Below, one piece after another: positions 25,584 to 34,333 of a stretch of 46,565 nucleotides of DNA. The first letter of the stretch is position 1; every line of letters begins with the position of its first letter. The position numbers were made by a program, and so were the translations under genes. A model generated the notes under the pieces. It saw only the letters and a list, made by a program, of their open reading frames with translations. It ran no database searches and was not told the DNA's origin. This DNA comes from CAZDJQ01 sp964505765 (GTDB lineage: Bacteria; Patescibacteriota; Microgenomatia; UBA12405; JAHJSD01): NCBI GenBank assembly GCA_964505765.1, contig CAZDJQ010000003.1, forward strand, positions 1 to 46,565, in the 5' to 3' direction.

Positions 25584-26015
25584 TCACTGTTCCCCATACT
25601 TCTTGCCTCCGAATTGCGCTTTAATTTCATCATCGTATTTGTCTGCTATGTAAGCAACTGACTTAACAGCAACTTCAAGTTCTTTCCGGTTAAGAAAATC
25701 TCCTAGCAGAATATGCTCAAACAGGATTGCCTGCCGGTCCGGGTCAAGCGAAAATTTACCAAATACTACTTTTATATTCTCATAAGCCAAAAACTTTGTC
25801 AGCTCCCCAGTTATTTGAGCCCCGCGATTAACTACTGACACAACTCTAACAATAGTTTGCTCCTTAATCCAATCTACTGGAATTATAAATACCCGGGCAC
25901 TTCCGGCCTGAAGAATGTAATTGTTACGGTCGTCCTTAAGATACGAGCCGAAAGATTCTTTGAGATATTTTTCTATTGTAGACCTTAATGTTTTTACGGC
26001 ATCAGACGCTGCCAT
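25584..26015 (-). CDS. TY-chaperone/YbjN-like protein (copy B)
   Basis: A 143-residue protein, collinear with the copy-A protein at 6889-7320 without gaps (conserved 'VKTLRSTIEKYLKESFG', 'IKVVFGKFSLDP', 'LLGDFLNRKELEVAVKSVA', 'DKYDDEI'). The fold suggests a small secretion-chaperone-like adaptor. AAGGAGGTGA precedes the ATG. The 176-bp gap upstream is the largest inside the copy-B cluster and holds a conserved leader hairpin, so this gene and clpP can probably be expressed separately from the upstream genes. The adaptor role for ClpP is inferred from conserved pairing. Confidence 0.65.
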   Translation of the reverse strand: MAASDAVKTLRSTIEKYLKESFGSYLKDDRNNYILQAGSARVFIIPVDWIKEQTIVRVVSVVNRGAQITGELTKFLAYENIKVVFGKFSLDPDRQAILFEHILLGDFLNRKELEVAVKSVAYIADKYDDEIKAQFGGKKYGEQ

Positions 26016-26054
26016 TTTTTCACCTCCTTTTTATTTTTTGCTTTTGCCATGTAA

Positions 26055-26084
26055 AATCAGCGGAAAATATCTTATTTGCTGATT
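26055..26084 (-). promoter_or_regulatory. Leader inverted repeat before TY-chaperone/clpP copy B
   Basis: AATCAGC and GCTGATT are perfect 7-bp arms with a 16-base loop, lying between a TTTGATATGGT -10-like region and the ribosome site. The copy-A leader keeps a weaker form of the same pairing at 7361-7386. It could be an operator or an RNA hairpin. Confidence 0.45.
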
Positions 26085-26191
26085 AACCAGTGTTATAACC
26101 ATATCAAACCAGAATTAAACATAGCAAGTAATTTATTCGTTAAATTCCATAGTTAACATAAGTCTGTTCATTATTGTCCCTGTCTCTGCTT

Positions 26192-28795
26192 TTATTCTTC
26201 CCTCCTTATTTCCAGGCCTTCTTTGGCCAGGAATTCTGGTATCTTACGCACGGTGGCTCGATCCCACTCTTTGACGTCGTCAGGAAGCTCTGACCAGCTC
26301 ACAAGATAAGGACTCTTCTTCTTGGCAGTATCTTTTTTCTCTCCCCATCTCCACCCTTCAAGCAGTCTTTCGACATTCCACCGCCCATGCTCCATTTCTG
26401 CCAGAAACTCAACCTCGTCTTCGGTGAACGATAGTAACCTGATTTTTCGATCGGTTACTTTTTGCGCTGTACACCCAATATGACGAAGCTTCTCGAAAAT
26501 GTGGTCAGCCTGTTGAGCATTAGATTCCTTCAAATTAACCGGCAATTTCTCCCAGTCCGCCATCGCCGGATCGTCGGTCTTTAGACCATCCTTTTTGGTG
26601 CGTCGATACTCCTCATGAATTTCCTTAGCCAGTGTCTTCCTAATATCTTCCGCCAGTTTGGAAGCTCCCAAACCGATGAAAGCCCTAACCGTCATAGCAT
26701 CAGCAGGAAGAAGTGCCAGATTTTTCGAATCGACCCACTTTTCATCTTGAAGTAACTTGGCTGCCTCTCGTCCGCTTTCTTCTGCAACCCCCACTGTGGC
26801 TCCCAGAGCTAAGGCAATTCTGTATTCAATGGCTGAAATCATGCCCCCGTTAATACCGAAAACTTTAACCTGAGATGGATCAATGCCGGCAGAAATTATA
26901 TCAATCCAATTTTGCAAGGGCTCCATTGGACTAAAGCCGCTTCCCTCAGTTTTACGAAGTTCGCTGTACCTCCGGTCAACAGTGGCATCAGGGGGGATAA
27001 GTTTAGGAATATAACCAATCGTCCGGATTTTCTCCCGATATTTTTCTCCTGTTTCACCGACCAATCCGCTTATCCCTTGCTTTGTCCCTCCACTTATTAC
27101 CGTACCCTCATATTCTTTAAAACCTTCCTGCATTAAATGTCTGTAGGCTTTCATCTGTTCTTCAATAGATGGGTCACAGCCACCGGCCACAATAACAACA
27201 GGTCCTTGAATAGATTCGTACTGACTTAAGGTCAGCTCTCTTGCCTTCTCTATTGCTTCTTTAGCCTCTTTTGCTTTTTCTTTCTGTTTTTTAATTTTCT
27301 TTGTCTTCTCTTTTTCTTCTTTGCTTTCTTTGACTTCCTCAAGAGTTTCCTTGGCTTTTTTCTCAGCCCTTGATGCTTTACCAATTAAAAGCAATCGCCG
27401 GACCCATTCATACCCTGAGAGCTCATTGGCAACATTTTTGAGTCTTTCCAATGAGGCAAGTGCCGTCTCAATCATAAAGAGTGCCGAACTGATTTGGATG
27501 GCTTTTGCGTAGGCTTCAAGGCTTTTATAAGGCTTGTTTAATAAAAGATAAAACTTGCCCATCATATAAAAGGCCCATGGCAGATTAACGCCAACATCAG
27601 CCTGGTCATTACATCTCTGGATAGCTGAGGTAATCACAGGACTCAAGAGTGAGACTATGGATGTATTCCTGGCTTGAGAAATTTCTAAATCCAAATAGTT
27701 CTCCAATGGATACGGGTCTGACGGATCTAGTTCAAAAGCATGACGGTATAGCTTTCGCACCTTTTCTTCGTCGATTCCCTTCCAGGTGCCGGCCAGGGAA
27801 GCCAGGGCATCCACGTCTTCATTGGGGGGCTCGCATGCCTTCTCCAGATAGCGCTGGCCTTTCTTAAAGCGGCGGCCATTGGGTCTGTGTTTGTTCATTT
27901 TACAAAGAGCAACACCCAGGTCTCTCAGGATAGCCGGCTCCTCTGAATCACGGTACTTGGAAAGCACCTCATCGGCCTTCGGCCAGTCTCCAAGGGTAAT
28001 GGCTAACTTTCCGATGCGGCCGGCGATTTCCACGTTATCAGAATCGTGTTCCAGGATTATCTCCAGCAATTTTATTTCATCCTGCATTTGTTCTTCAGTC
28101 ATGTAAGCCCCGTAGCTTGCGGCGTAGGCGGATAACCCCTCTTTTATTTTAGAAAAGTTTTTATCTGCGCTTTCCAGCATTGCCGCTACCCCGGCAAATT
28201 CGCGCTCCCACTTTGAGGGTATTTGAAAAGAACTTTTATAAGCCAACACATGGGCCATATCCGCCCAAGCGTGCTCAAGAATGGTTCTCACCTGGACTTC
28301 AGCCCATGGATTAGGAAATTTCTTTTCATCCAACAGCACCGGCGGCACCTCTACCTTGACATCTTTATTGGGAAAAACCCCAGGCCTAAATTTGATAATA
28401 TAGTGCACAGAACGGTAACCAAACTCAGTGGGTTTTAGCCGTTGACTAACATCTATTGTGTTATCTTCATCAATCCGGAAATTATTCCTGATAAACTCAG
28501 ATATGGCTCTAACTTCATCAGCGGTATGAACAATGACTCGCCCACCACACAAGTCAGTCAACTGATTTACCGGATCTTTATACTTAGCCTTTTTCCGCTG
28601 ACATTTTTCGGCAAAACTGGCAATGGCCTTGGGCCTTGTTTGCACAATAGCCAAAGGGGCAAGCTTTTTTGCTACTTTTTTGAGAACCTGTTCCAAGACT
28701 TCAGCGTAGAGCTTATAATTATTGTAACGCCTTTTATATTCTTCAACCTGCTGGCGGGTCCATTCTTTGCATTTAATATCTGTTTTCTTAGTCAT
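26192..28795 (-). CDS. RelA/SpoT synthetase-like, TPR, SLOG and RyR multidomain protein
   Basis: An 867-residue four-part protein. (1) Residues about 20-215: (p)ppGpp-synthetase (RelA/SpoT) domain, with D81 in 'QLTDLCGGRVIV', 'EFGYRSVHYIIKF' (124-136) and E167 in 'AEVQVRTILEHAW'; both catalytic acids are present. (2) About 225-480: TPR-like helices ('KADEVLSKYRDSEEPAIL', 'PYKSLEAYAKAIQI'), then a Lys/Glu coiled coil. (3) 531-706: SLOG nucleotide-ligand domain of the TRPM-like type ('VVIVAGG', 'TVISGGTKQGISGLV', 'INGGMISAIEYRIALALGA', 'ESGREAAKLL'). (4) About 719-867: RyR-type domain ('MADWEKLPVNLKESN', 'LAEMEHGRW', 'LVSWSELPDDVKEWDR'). Sensing a nucleotide by SLOG/RyR and answering by making a (p)ppGpp-like alarmone is the natural reading. 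A second RyR domain is in the RCK gene at 32516. Confidence 0.85.
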   Translation of the reverse strand: MTKKTDIKCKEWTRQQVEEYKRRYNNYKLYAEVLEQVLKKVAKKLAPLAIVQTRPKAIASFAEKCQRKKAKYKDPVNQLTDLCGGRVIVHTADEVRAISEFIRNNFRIDEDNTIDVSQRLKPTEFGYRSVHYIIKFRPGVFPNKDVKVEVPPVLLDEKKFPNPWAEVQVRTILEHAWADMAHVLAYKSSFQIPSKWEREFAGVAAMLESADKNFSKIKEGLSAYAASYGAYMTEEQMQDEIKLLEIILEHDSDNVEIAGRIGKLAITLGDWPKADEVLSKYRDSEEPAILRDLGVALCKMNKHRPNGRRFKKGQRYLEKACEPPNEDVDALASLAGTWKGIDEEKVRKLYRHAFELDPSDPYPLENYLDLEISQARNTSIVSLLSPVITSAIQRCNDQADVGVNLPWAFYMMGKFYLLLNKPYKSLEAYAKAIQISSALFMIETALASLERLKNVANELSGYEWVRRLLLIGKASRAEKKAKETLEEVKESKEEKEKTKKIKKQKEKAKEAKEAIEKARELTLSQYESIQGPVVIVAGGCDPSIEEQMKAYRHLMQEGFKEYEGTVISGGTKQGISGLVGETGEKYREKIRTIGYIPKLIPPDATVDRRYSELRKTEGSGFSPMEPLQNWIDIISAGIDPSQVKVFGINGGMISAIEYRIALALGATVGVAEESGREAAKLLQDEKWVDSKNLALLPADAMTVRAFIGLGASKLAEDIRKTLAKEIHEEYRRTKKDGLKTDDPAMADWEKLPVNLKESNAQQADHIFEKLRHIGCTAQKVTDRKIRLLSFTEDEVEFLAEMEHGRWNVERLLEGWRWGEKKDTAKKKSPYLVSWSELPDDVKEWDRATVRKIPEFLAKEGLEIRREE

Positions 28796-28823
28796 GAAAA
28801 TTCCTCCGTTTTATTTTATTCAT

Positions 28824-31409
28824 CTATTTAAAAATCGATAACTTCCCTTTGCATGAAGGACATTCATCTAAACCTTCAGCGGTTTGAAAATAGATTGACT
28901 TTCCACAGTGGGGGCAGGTAAATACTTTGGCTGTCAAGCTTGCCCAGAATAATATTATGGCAAAAAGGATCAGCGGCCCACCCAACAGCCATAGCCATGG
29001 GGAGAGCCGGGTCAGTGCATAGCCGCCCCCAGCCAGCAGTACAGCCATCGCTGTAGTAAGCAGTTTTGTCCAGCTGACGCTTTTTCTCTCAGCTCGTGAA
29101 GGAGCTCTACGTACCTTTGGTTTCACCTCCGGTATTGGTGGACGGGGCTTTGGTGGGGAATCCGTGACCTGCTCAGCCTTTTCCCCAGTAGCGGTTTCTT
29201 TTTTGTTCGGCAGGATGGGTTCATTGTTCCTAACATTTGAAGTGACAACCTGATTTGTCTCCTGTTTAAACGGCTCTCTGTAATATCCGAAAATTTCAAG
29301 TATATATACGTTCCCTAAGTTGTCGCCCGCGGCAATCATATTTCCATTGTGATTAAAATGGCAACCTCGGATATATCCGAGAGCTGGATATATGTCTAAT
29401 AGTACTCCCGTCTCAGTATCCCAAAGTCGTATAGTGCTATCGGCACTTGTTGAGGCAATTATTTTACCATCAGGACTAAAAGCACAGGAGAGCACCACAT
29501 TTGTGTGTCCGTTAAGAATGGCCTTTTCTTCAACTCTTTGTGCGTCAAACAACCGAACCGTTTTGTCATGGGACAATATAACCATTTGTCCATCAGGGCT
29601 AAATGCACAGCAGTAGACATCACCTACGACATTTCTGCCGGTTTTAAATTTACCTGTCTGAGCATCCCATAGTCTTAATGCCCCACCATCAATCGCAGTG
29701 GCGAGGATTTTCCCATCCGGACTAAAAGCACAACATTTACTAACTCTGTTTTGTCCTTTAATAACAACCTTTTCCTCACCCGACCTAGAATTCCATAACC
29801 TAATTGTAAAATCTCTACTTGTGGATGCAATTAGCTTTCCATCGTGACTGAAGGCACATGATACAACCGAATCTTCATGTCCTTTGAAGACTGCTTTTTC
29901 ATCACCTGTTTGAGAATCCCAGAGCCTTATTGTTTCATCTTCGCTTGCTGATGCAAGTAATTTTCCGTCAGGATGAAAAACACAGGAATTAATGTCTCCC
30001 GTATGGCTTAAAAAGACAGCCTTTTCTTCTCCAGTTTGGGAATCCCAGATCCTGATGCTCTTATCATCACCTGCCGAGGCAAGTATTTTTCCGTCGGGTC
30101 TGAAGGAGCAGGAATTGATCCAATAGAAAGGGCCTTCGAGAGTAGCTTTATCTTCACTTCTTTGAGTATCCCATAGCCGCGCTGTAAAATCTTTACTTGC
30201 TGTGGCAATTATTTTACCATCAGTACTGAAAGCACAAGCGTTGACAGAGTGTATGTGACCTTTTAGGACGGTCTTTTCTTCACCGGTTTGGGAATCCCAT
30301 AACCTTACTCTCCAATCTTCACTTGCGGAAGCAACCATTTTGCCATCCGGACTAAAGGCACAGTATGTCACCCTGTTGGAATGGCCTCTGAGGGTTAAAA
30401 CCTTCTCATCAGTCTTGACATCCCAAAGTAATACATTTCTTGGATTAGAACCCATACAGACTACTTTGTTACCGTAAGGGGAATAACAGCCTGTTGCCTC
30501 ATAGGAAGAACCATATTTTAATTTGAATCCAGCCTTTCTTCTTTCTGTTTCAACATTCCAGAGCATCACAGCGTAGAGACCTACAGATACGATTGTCTTT
30601 CCATCGGAACTAAAGGCACAGAATATAACTGCCGAAGTGTCGCATTTGAGGATAATTAGTTCTTTACCATTTTCAGCATTCCATAACCTTACAGTCTTAT
30701 CACCTGCAGAAGCTAGCATTTTCCCATCGTGGCGAAATGCACATAATAAGACGGGGTCGGTGTGACCTTCAAGGACGGCCTTTGCTTCACCGGTTTGAGA
30801 ATCCCATAGCCGCGCTGTGCAATCTTTACTTGCTGTGGCAATTATTTTACCATCAGGGCTGAATGTACAATAATTAATAGTCTCAGTATGGCCTATGAGA
30901 ATAGTTCTTAATTGGCCCGTTTTAGCATTCCAAAGCCTTATGGTACAATCTTTACTTGCTGTGGCAATTATTTTACCATCAGGGCTGAAGGAACAAAAGT
31001 TTACATTTTGGGTGTGGCCTCTGAGAACCGCTTTTTCTCGGCCGGTTTTCACATCCCAGAGCCTTATTGTCTTATCAGCACTTGCTGTAGCAACAATATT
31101 TCCGTCGGGACAAAAATCACAATAGTTTACAATGTGGGTATGGCCCTTGAGGATCAATAAAAATGCCTCGGACTCACTAGTCCTGCATTTGTTGTGAAAC
31201 CAGGACTTGGAACCGGGAGAGATCATCCTCTCGAATTCTGGGGCTATCAAATTTGAAACCGGCCCTTCTTTCCCTTCTCCATCCACCCACTGCAGCCGGT
31301 TATACATCTGCTGCCAGAGAATATCAGGCCGCTCCCGCAGGTTGTGAAGCTCCTGGCCTAAAACTCTGGCAAAAGCCTCCAGGACTGTTTTTTGTTCAGA
31401 ATGTTTCAT
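28824..31409 (-). CDS. Membrane-anchored WD40 protein with NACHT-type linker and zinc ribbon
   Basis: An 861-residue protein. Residues 1-85 are the shared linker ('FARVLGQELHNL', 'ILWQQMYNRLQW', 'KSWFHNKCRTSES'). About 15 WD40 blades follow (to about 700), the last one AGDNLGNVYILEIF. A proline-rich basic linker leads to two adjacent hydrophobic helices ('LLTTAMAVLLAGGGYALT' and 'LWLLGGPLILFAIILFWAS', about 785-825) and a C-terminal zinc ribbon (CPHCG, then CPSCKGK). The propellers are thus tethered to the inner membrane. Its neighbours are the RelA/SpoT-SLOG-RyR gene downstream and a zinc-ribbon gene upstream. It could dock the STAND complex near the RCK-RyR channel or PrsW-like protein. This tail differs from the CKCG-type tails of the other WD40 proteins. 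Confidence 0.87.
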   Translation of the reverse strand: MKHSEQKTVLEAFARVLGQELHNLRERPDILWQQMYNRLQWVDGEGKEGPVSNLIAPEFERMISPGSKSWFHNKCRTSESEAFLLILKGHTHIVNYCDFCPDGNIVATASADKTIRLWDVKTGREKAVLRGHTQNVNFCSFSPDGKIIATASKDCTIRLWNAKTGQLRTILIGHTETINYCTFSPDGKIIATASKDCTARLWDSQTGEAKAVLEGHTDPVLLCAFRHDGKMLASAGDKTVRLWNAENGKELIILKCDTSAVIFCAFSSDGKTIVSVGLYAVMLWNVETERRKAGFKLKYGSSYEATGCYSPYGNKVVCMGSNPRNVLLWDVKTDEKVLTLRGHSNRVTYCAFSPDGKMVASASEDWRVRLWDSQTGEEKTVLKGHIHSVNACAFSTDGKIIATASKDFTARLWDTQRSEDKATLEGPFYWINSCSFRPDGKILASAGDDKSIRIWDSQTGEEKAVFLSHTGDINSCVFHPDGKLLASASEDETIRLWDSQTGDEKAVFKGHEDSVVSCAFSHDGKLIASTSRDFTIRLWNSRSGEEKVVIKGQNRVSKCCAFSPDGKILATAIDGGALRLWDAQTGKFKTGRNVVGDVYCCAFSPDGQMVILSHDKTVRLFDAQRVEEKAILNGHTNVVLSCAFSPDGKIIASTSADSTIRLWDTETGVLLDIYPALGYIRGCHFNHNGNMIAAGDNLGNVYILEIFGYYREPFKQETNQVVTSNVRNNEPILPNKKETATGEKAEQVTDSPPKPRPPIPEVKPKVRRAPSRAERKSVSWTKLLTTAMAVLLAGGGYALTRLSPWLWLLGGPLILFAIILFWASLTAKVFTCPHCGKSIYFQTAEGLDECPSCKGKLSIFK

Positions 31410-31439
31410 TTCTCGTCTTTGAAAAAGTTATCATTCATA

Positions 31440-32189
31440 TTAAGCAAGATCGGATTCCGGCAGCAGTTCCGTCGATTTGAACTGCACCCTGATTTTTCCA
31501 CTGTGACTCATCTTTCGCTTCACCCGGTTGGCTGAAATGAAAGATTGCTCCAGAATTGAAACAAACTCCAGCGGTTCTTCCTCTTCAACCCTGAGGATCC
31601 AGTCTGTACCGGGAGCGGGAGGCGTCGCCGTGTTCTTTTTCTGACCAATAACCGACAATTCTACTTTGTGTCCCCTGAACTCAAACTCCCAGAATGAACT
31701 GTTCGTACCCCTGTTGGAAACTGGCTTGACGCCCAGGCGTATCTGCAGCCACTCCAGGAGCCGATCCTCAAAGGCGTCTGCCACAGGGTCGCCAGAACGA
31801 ACAGCTCGAACAAGATTGTTCCTCAAAGACTCATCGGGCTCGTCGCCGTCCTTGTTGAAACCATGATTTTCCACCGGCTTTATCTCTTGGATCGTTTGGG
31901 GATTTACCGGAGAAATCCTGGCTTGCTTTGCCTTTTTCCGTTGGCGCCTTCGGAGCTGCCACCATGGACGCTTCTGCGATGATCCCTCTATCGTAACCTT
32001 GAATCCACAATTTGGACAATAAAAATTGTTTTTTTCGACACAGCGATCACAATGTATAAAACCACAATTTCCACATTTTGCATAATGCATGGCCATTGTG
32101 TCCGGATTTTCTTTCGCTACAGGATTCCCTCCCGGGATCTCCGAAAGGGAAATAAACCTGTTACATGACGGACAAATGTTAATACCCAT
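31440..32189 (-). CDS. Protein with N-terminal zinc ribbons, C-terminal domain unknown
   Basis: A 249-residue protein. The N-terminal 65 residues hold several Cys pairs: CPSC (6-9), then CGNCGFIHCDRC and CPNCG, which could bind two or three zinc ions in a rubredoxin/RING-like or double ribbon arrangement. A basic, Arg/Lys-rich stretch (75-95) follows. The C-terminal half ('FEDRLLEWLQIRLGVKP', 'SFWEFEFRGHKVELSVIG', 'DWILRVEEEEPLEF') is a small alpha/beta domain I do not recognise. It is preceded by GAGGAGG. It lies in the middle of the copy-B operon, between the 74-residue ORF and the membrane WD40 gene, and may be an adaptor that recognises the zinc-ribbon-tailed partners. Confidence 0.6.
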   Translation of the reverse strand: MGINICPSCNRFISLSEIPGGNPVAKENPDTMAMHYAKCGNCGFIHCDRCVEKNNFYCPNCGFKVTIEGSSQKRPWWQLRRRQRKKAKQARISPVNPQTIQEIKPVENHGFNKDGDEPDESLRNNLVRAVRSGDPVADAFEDRLLEWLQIRLGVKPVSNRGTNSSFWEFEFRGHKVELSVIGQKKNTATPPAPGTDWILRVEEEEPLEFVSILEQSFISANRVKRKMSHSGKIRVQFKSTELLPESDLA

Positions 32190-32273
32190 TTTTTTGCCTC
32201 CTCAAGAGCCCGTTGAATAATGACTTATTAAATAAAATCGTTAAATCCAACGATTTCCCGGATAGAACGACTG

Positions 32274-32498
32274 TCAGAAGTGGTAAATAATCGCTCTCTC
32301 TCCGAGATGCTCCTTTTGAACATTAGGGTCTTCACATACAGCAATATCTACTGTCTTATCCGGATAATTGGCCTTGCGGTACTGTTCTGCCGGCAAAATC
32401 TGGTTTTCATGCCAGACCAGCATAACCACATCAGCCTCTCCTTTGTACATATCGCTTTTATTTAGATGATAAACCTCGTTGAATCCATATTTTTCCAT
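32274..32498 (-). CDS. Small hypothetical protein
   Basis: A 74-residue soluble protein with strong ribosome site ACAGGAGGAATAA before the ATG. The middle has 'GEADVVMLVWHENQILPAEQY', a strand-loop-helix pattern. No family is recognised. It is squeezed between the RCK-RyR gene (17 bp) and the zinc-ribbon gene (84 bp) in the copy-B operon, which supports it being a real gene and a component or regulator of the system. Confidence 0.55.
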   Translation of the reverse strand: MEKYGFNEVYHLNKSDMYKGEADVVMLVWHENQILPAEQYRKANYPDKTVDIAVCEDPNVQKEHLGERAIIYHF

Positions 32499-32515
32499 TT
32501 ATTCCTCCTGTCCAA

Positions 32516-34324
32516 TTAAATCCTCCGGTAAATTTGAACGCCGGCCTGGGCGAGAAAAGAAGGAAGACCCCGAATCATATTCCGATCATACTCTTTAATC
32601 TCCTCGGAAAGCTTTTCCCATGGAACAAGATGCGGACTGGTCTTCTTTTTAATATCTTTATTCCCTGGAGCATAAGACCAGCCTTGTCGGCGTCTCTCGT
32701 CACACCAGCGTTCATGCTCCATTTCAGACAATTTCTCCATTTCTTCCAGTGAAAATTCAAAATCGAATGCTTTCCAATCGGTCAAGGGCTGGATGCCGCA
32801 GCCGATAGCTTTCAGTTTCACTTCAATATGAGCAGCCTGATGCCGGTTTGATTCTTTTAAATCCTCCGGCAAGTTATTCCAATCGACCATTGAAGGGTTC
32901 GTCTCAGGGGTTTCGCCGGCTTTCTTCTGATGGCGGACATAGTCCTCGTGGATAGCCTGAGCCAGGATTTCATGTGTCCCCCCTAAAAGTGCCTCCAGGC
33001 TGCAGGTTTTATCGAGCAAGCCAAAGGCATGAAGCTGGTTTAAATCAAGAGCTTCGCGGTCTTCTTTGATTAATTTGGCCAACCCGGCTTCCTGGCTCAT
33101 ACGCATCACAATCGGCACCTTGTGTTTTTTGGTTCTCCGGTAAAGGGTTAAGGCGTTTACCAGGACATGGACATCATCATCAAAGCAAATATAGACCGCA
33201 TCTACATCAAGATTGCCTTTGGAATCATAGAGAAAATCGCCTCTTTCAAACTCCAACGCATTTTTTTCCATTTGCCGGATATCAAACTCACAGGCCTTAT
33301 CAAGCTGGGGATATTGCAAACACAGAATTTCCACTTTTTTTTCAGCATCTCTGTCAATCACTGCAATCCGCAGCCGCCCGCCGTTTTTTTCCCGCTTCAT
33401 CCACCAGTTTCTGGCCGCCTGGACAACCAGGCTTCTTCCCATCTTACCCAAACCGACAATCAGCATCCTTGGATACCTGCCGCCTGCTTCAATTTCTCCC
33501 TTAAAGGGTGGATGCTCCCTTAGCATGAGACGAGCTCCTTGTTCGAGAACATTGAAAAGCTCCAATCTAAAAGCATCCGCTTCAGCAGCCAGCTCCCATC
33601 CCCTTAGCAAATCGCACAATTCAAGGTCGACAATATGAACAAATGCAGTAAGAGCTTTTTCTTTCCGATAGCGAACTATATCGCGGGCCTTAAGAGCTAT
33701 TTCTGCATTGGTCCCGTCATCAGCACAAACTGTGATGAGGTATTTTGCCCTGTGAACCCTTGCCTTGCGAAGCAGATTTTCGTCTGTTGCATCTCCGATT
33801 AAGACAACTGCTCCCTGTTTCCGGCATTGGTCAATCAAAGGATTTTCCTCATCTTCCTCAACTAACACTACTTGATACCCATGTTCTAAGAACTGCTGAG
33901 ACAAACGCAGTCCTCTTTCTCCAAGTCCACAGATCACAATATGATTCTTAAGAAAACGAACCTTCAGCAACTGCCACTGCTGGCTGAAGACAGCTAAAAG
34001 AGCCTGAATTGCAGCATAAGCAGCCACAGCCGGCATCAAAAATCGGGCTGCCTCAAGCTGCCAGGGAATAGTTCCTCCCACATCGCCGGATTCTAATATC
34101 ATGAGCTGCACAGTTCGGTATGTAATGTCGAATATTGTACTACCTTCCCCTATTGCCAAAGAATATCTGTAAAAACCAATATATCCCAGAACAAAGCCAA
34201 TTATCCAGATTGCCCCAACCAAAGGCCATTCAATGTCATGCCAAATCGGATGAAGCCGTTTTCTTTTAAAGGCCCGGAGGCGATTACGCCAGTTTTTTTT
34301 ACTTCTTCGTCCTTCTTTTGCCAT
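32516..34324 (-). CDS. RCK-type ion channel protein with C-terminal RyR domain
   Basis: A 602-residue protein. Residues 31-57 and 93-115 are membrane helices that flank a pore-like segment (61-88; 'TVQLMILESGDVGGTIPW'), as in bacterial NAD-binding TrkA/RCK channels, but without a TVGYG filter. Two Rossmann domains follow: 'KNHIVICGLGERG' (126-138) and 'PRMLIVGLGKMGRSLV' (285-300). The C-terminal 150 residues (452-602) form a RyR-type domain ('ILAQAIHEDYVRHQ', 'MVDWNNLPEDLKESNRHQ', 'EMEHERW', 'HLVPWEKLSEEIKEYDR'). RyR domains in bacteria are thought to bind a nucleotide-type ligand. The protein could gate an ion flux after a signal is sensed, acting as a membrane effector. It follows the NACHT gene by 9 bp. 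Confidence 0.85.
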   Translation of the reverse strand: MAKEGRRSKKNWRNRLRAFKRKRLHPIWHDIEWPLVGAIWIIGFVLGYIGFYRYSLAIGEGSTIFDITYRTVQLMILESGDVGGTIPWQLEAARFLMPAVAAYAAIQALLAVFSQQWQLLKVRFLKNHIVICGLGERGLRLSQQFLEHGYQVVLVEEDEENPLIDQCRKQGAVVLIGDATDENLLRKARVHRAKYLITVCADDGTNAEIALKARDIVRYRKEKALTAFVHIVDLELCDLLRGWELAAEADAFRLELFNVLEQGARLMLREHPPFKGEIEAGGRYPRMLIVGLGKMGRSLVVQAARNWWMKREKNGGRLRIAVIDRDAEKKVEILCLQYPQLDKACEFDIRQMEKNALEFERGDFLYDSKGNLDVDAVYICFDDDVHVLVNALTLYRRTKKHKVPIVMRMSQEAGLAKLIKEDREALDLNQLHAFGLLDKTCSLEALLGGTHEILAQAIHEDYVRHQKKAGETPETNPSMVDWNNLPEDLKESNRHQAAHIEVKLKAIGCGIQPLTDWKAFDFEFSLEEMEKLSEMEHERWCDERRRQGWSYAPGNKDIKKKTSPHLVPWEKLSEEIKEYDRNMIRGLPSFLAQAGVQIYRRI

Positions 34325-34333
34325 TATTCTCCT

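Noticed and set aside
26192..28795. RelA/SpoT protein as the housekeeping stringent-response enzyme
   Set aside because: There are no HD, TGS or ACT domains, and the SLOG-RyR fusion within an accessory operon argues against the housekeeping enzyme.
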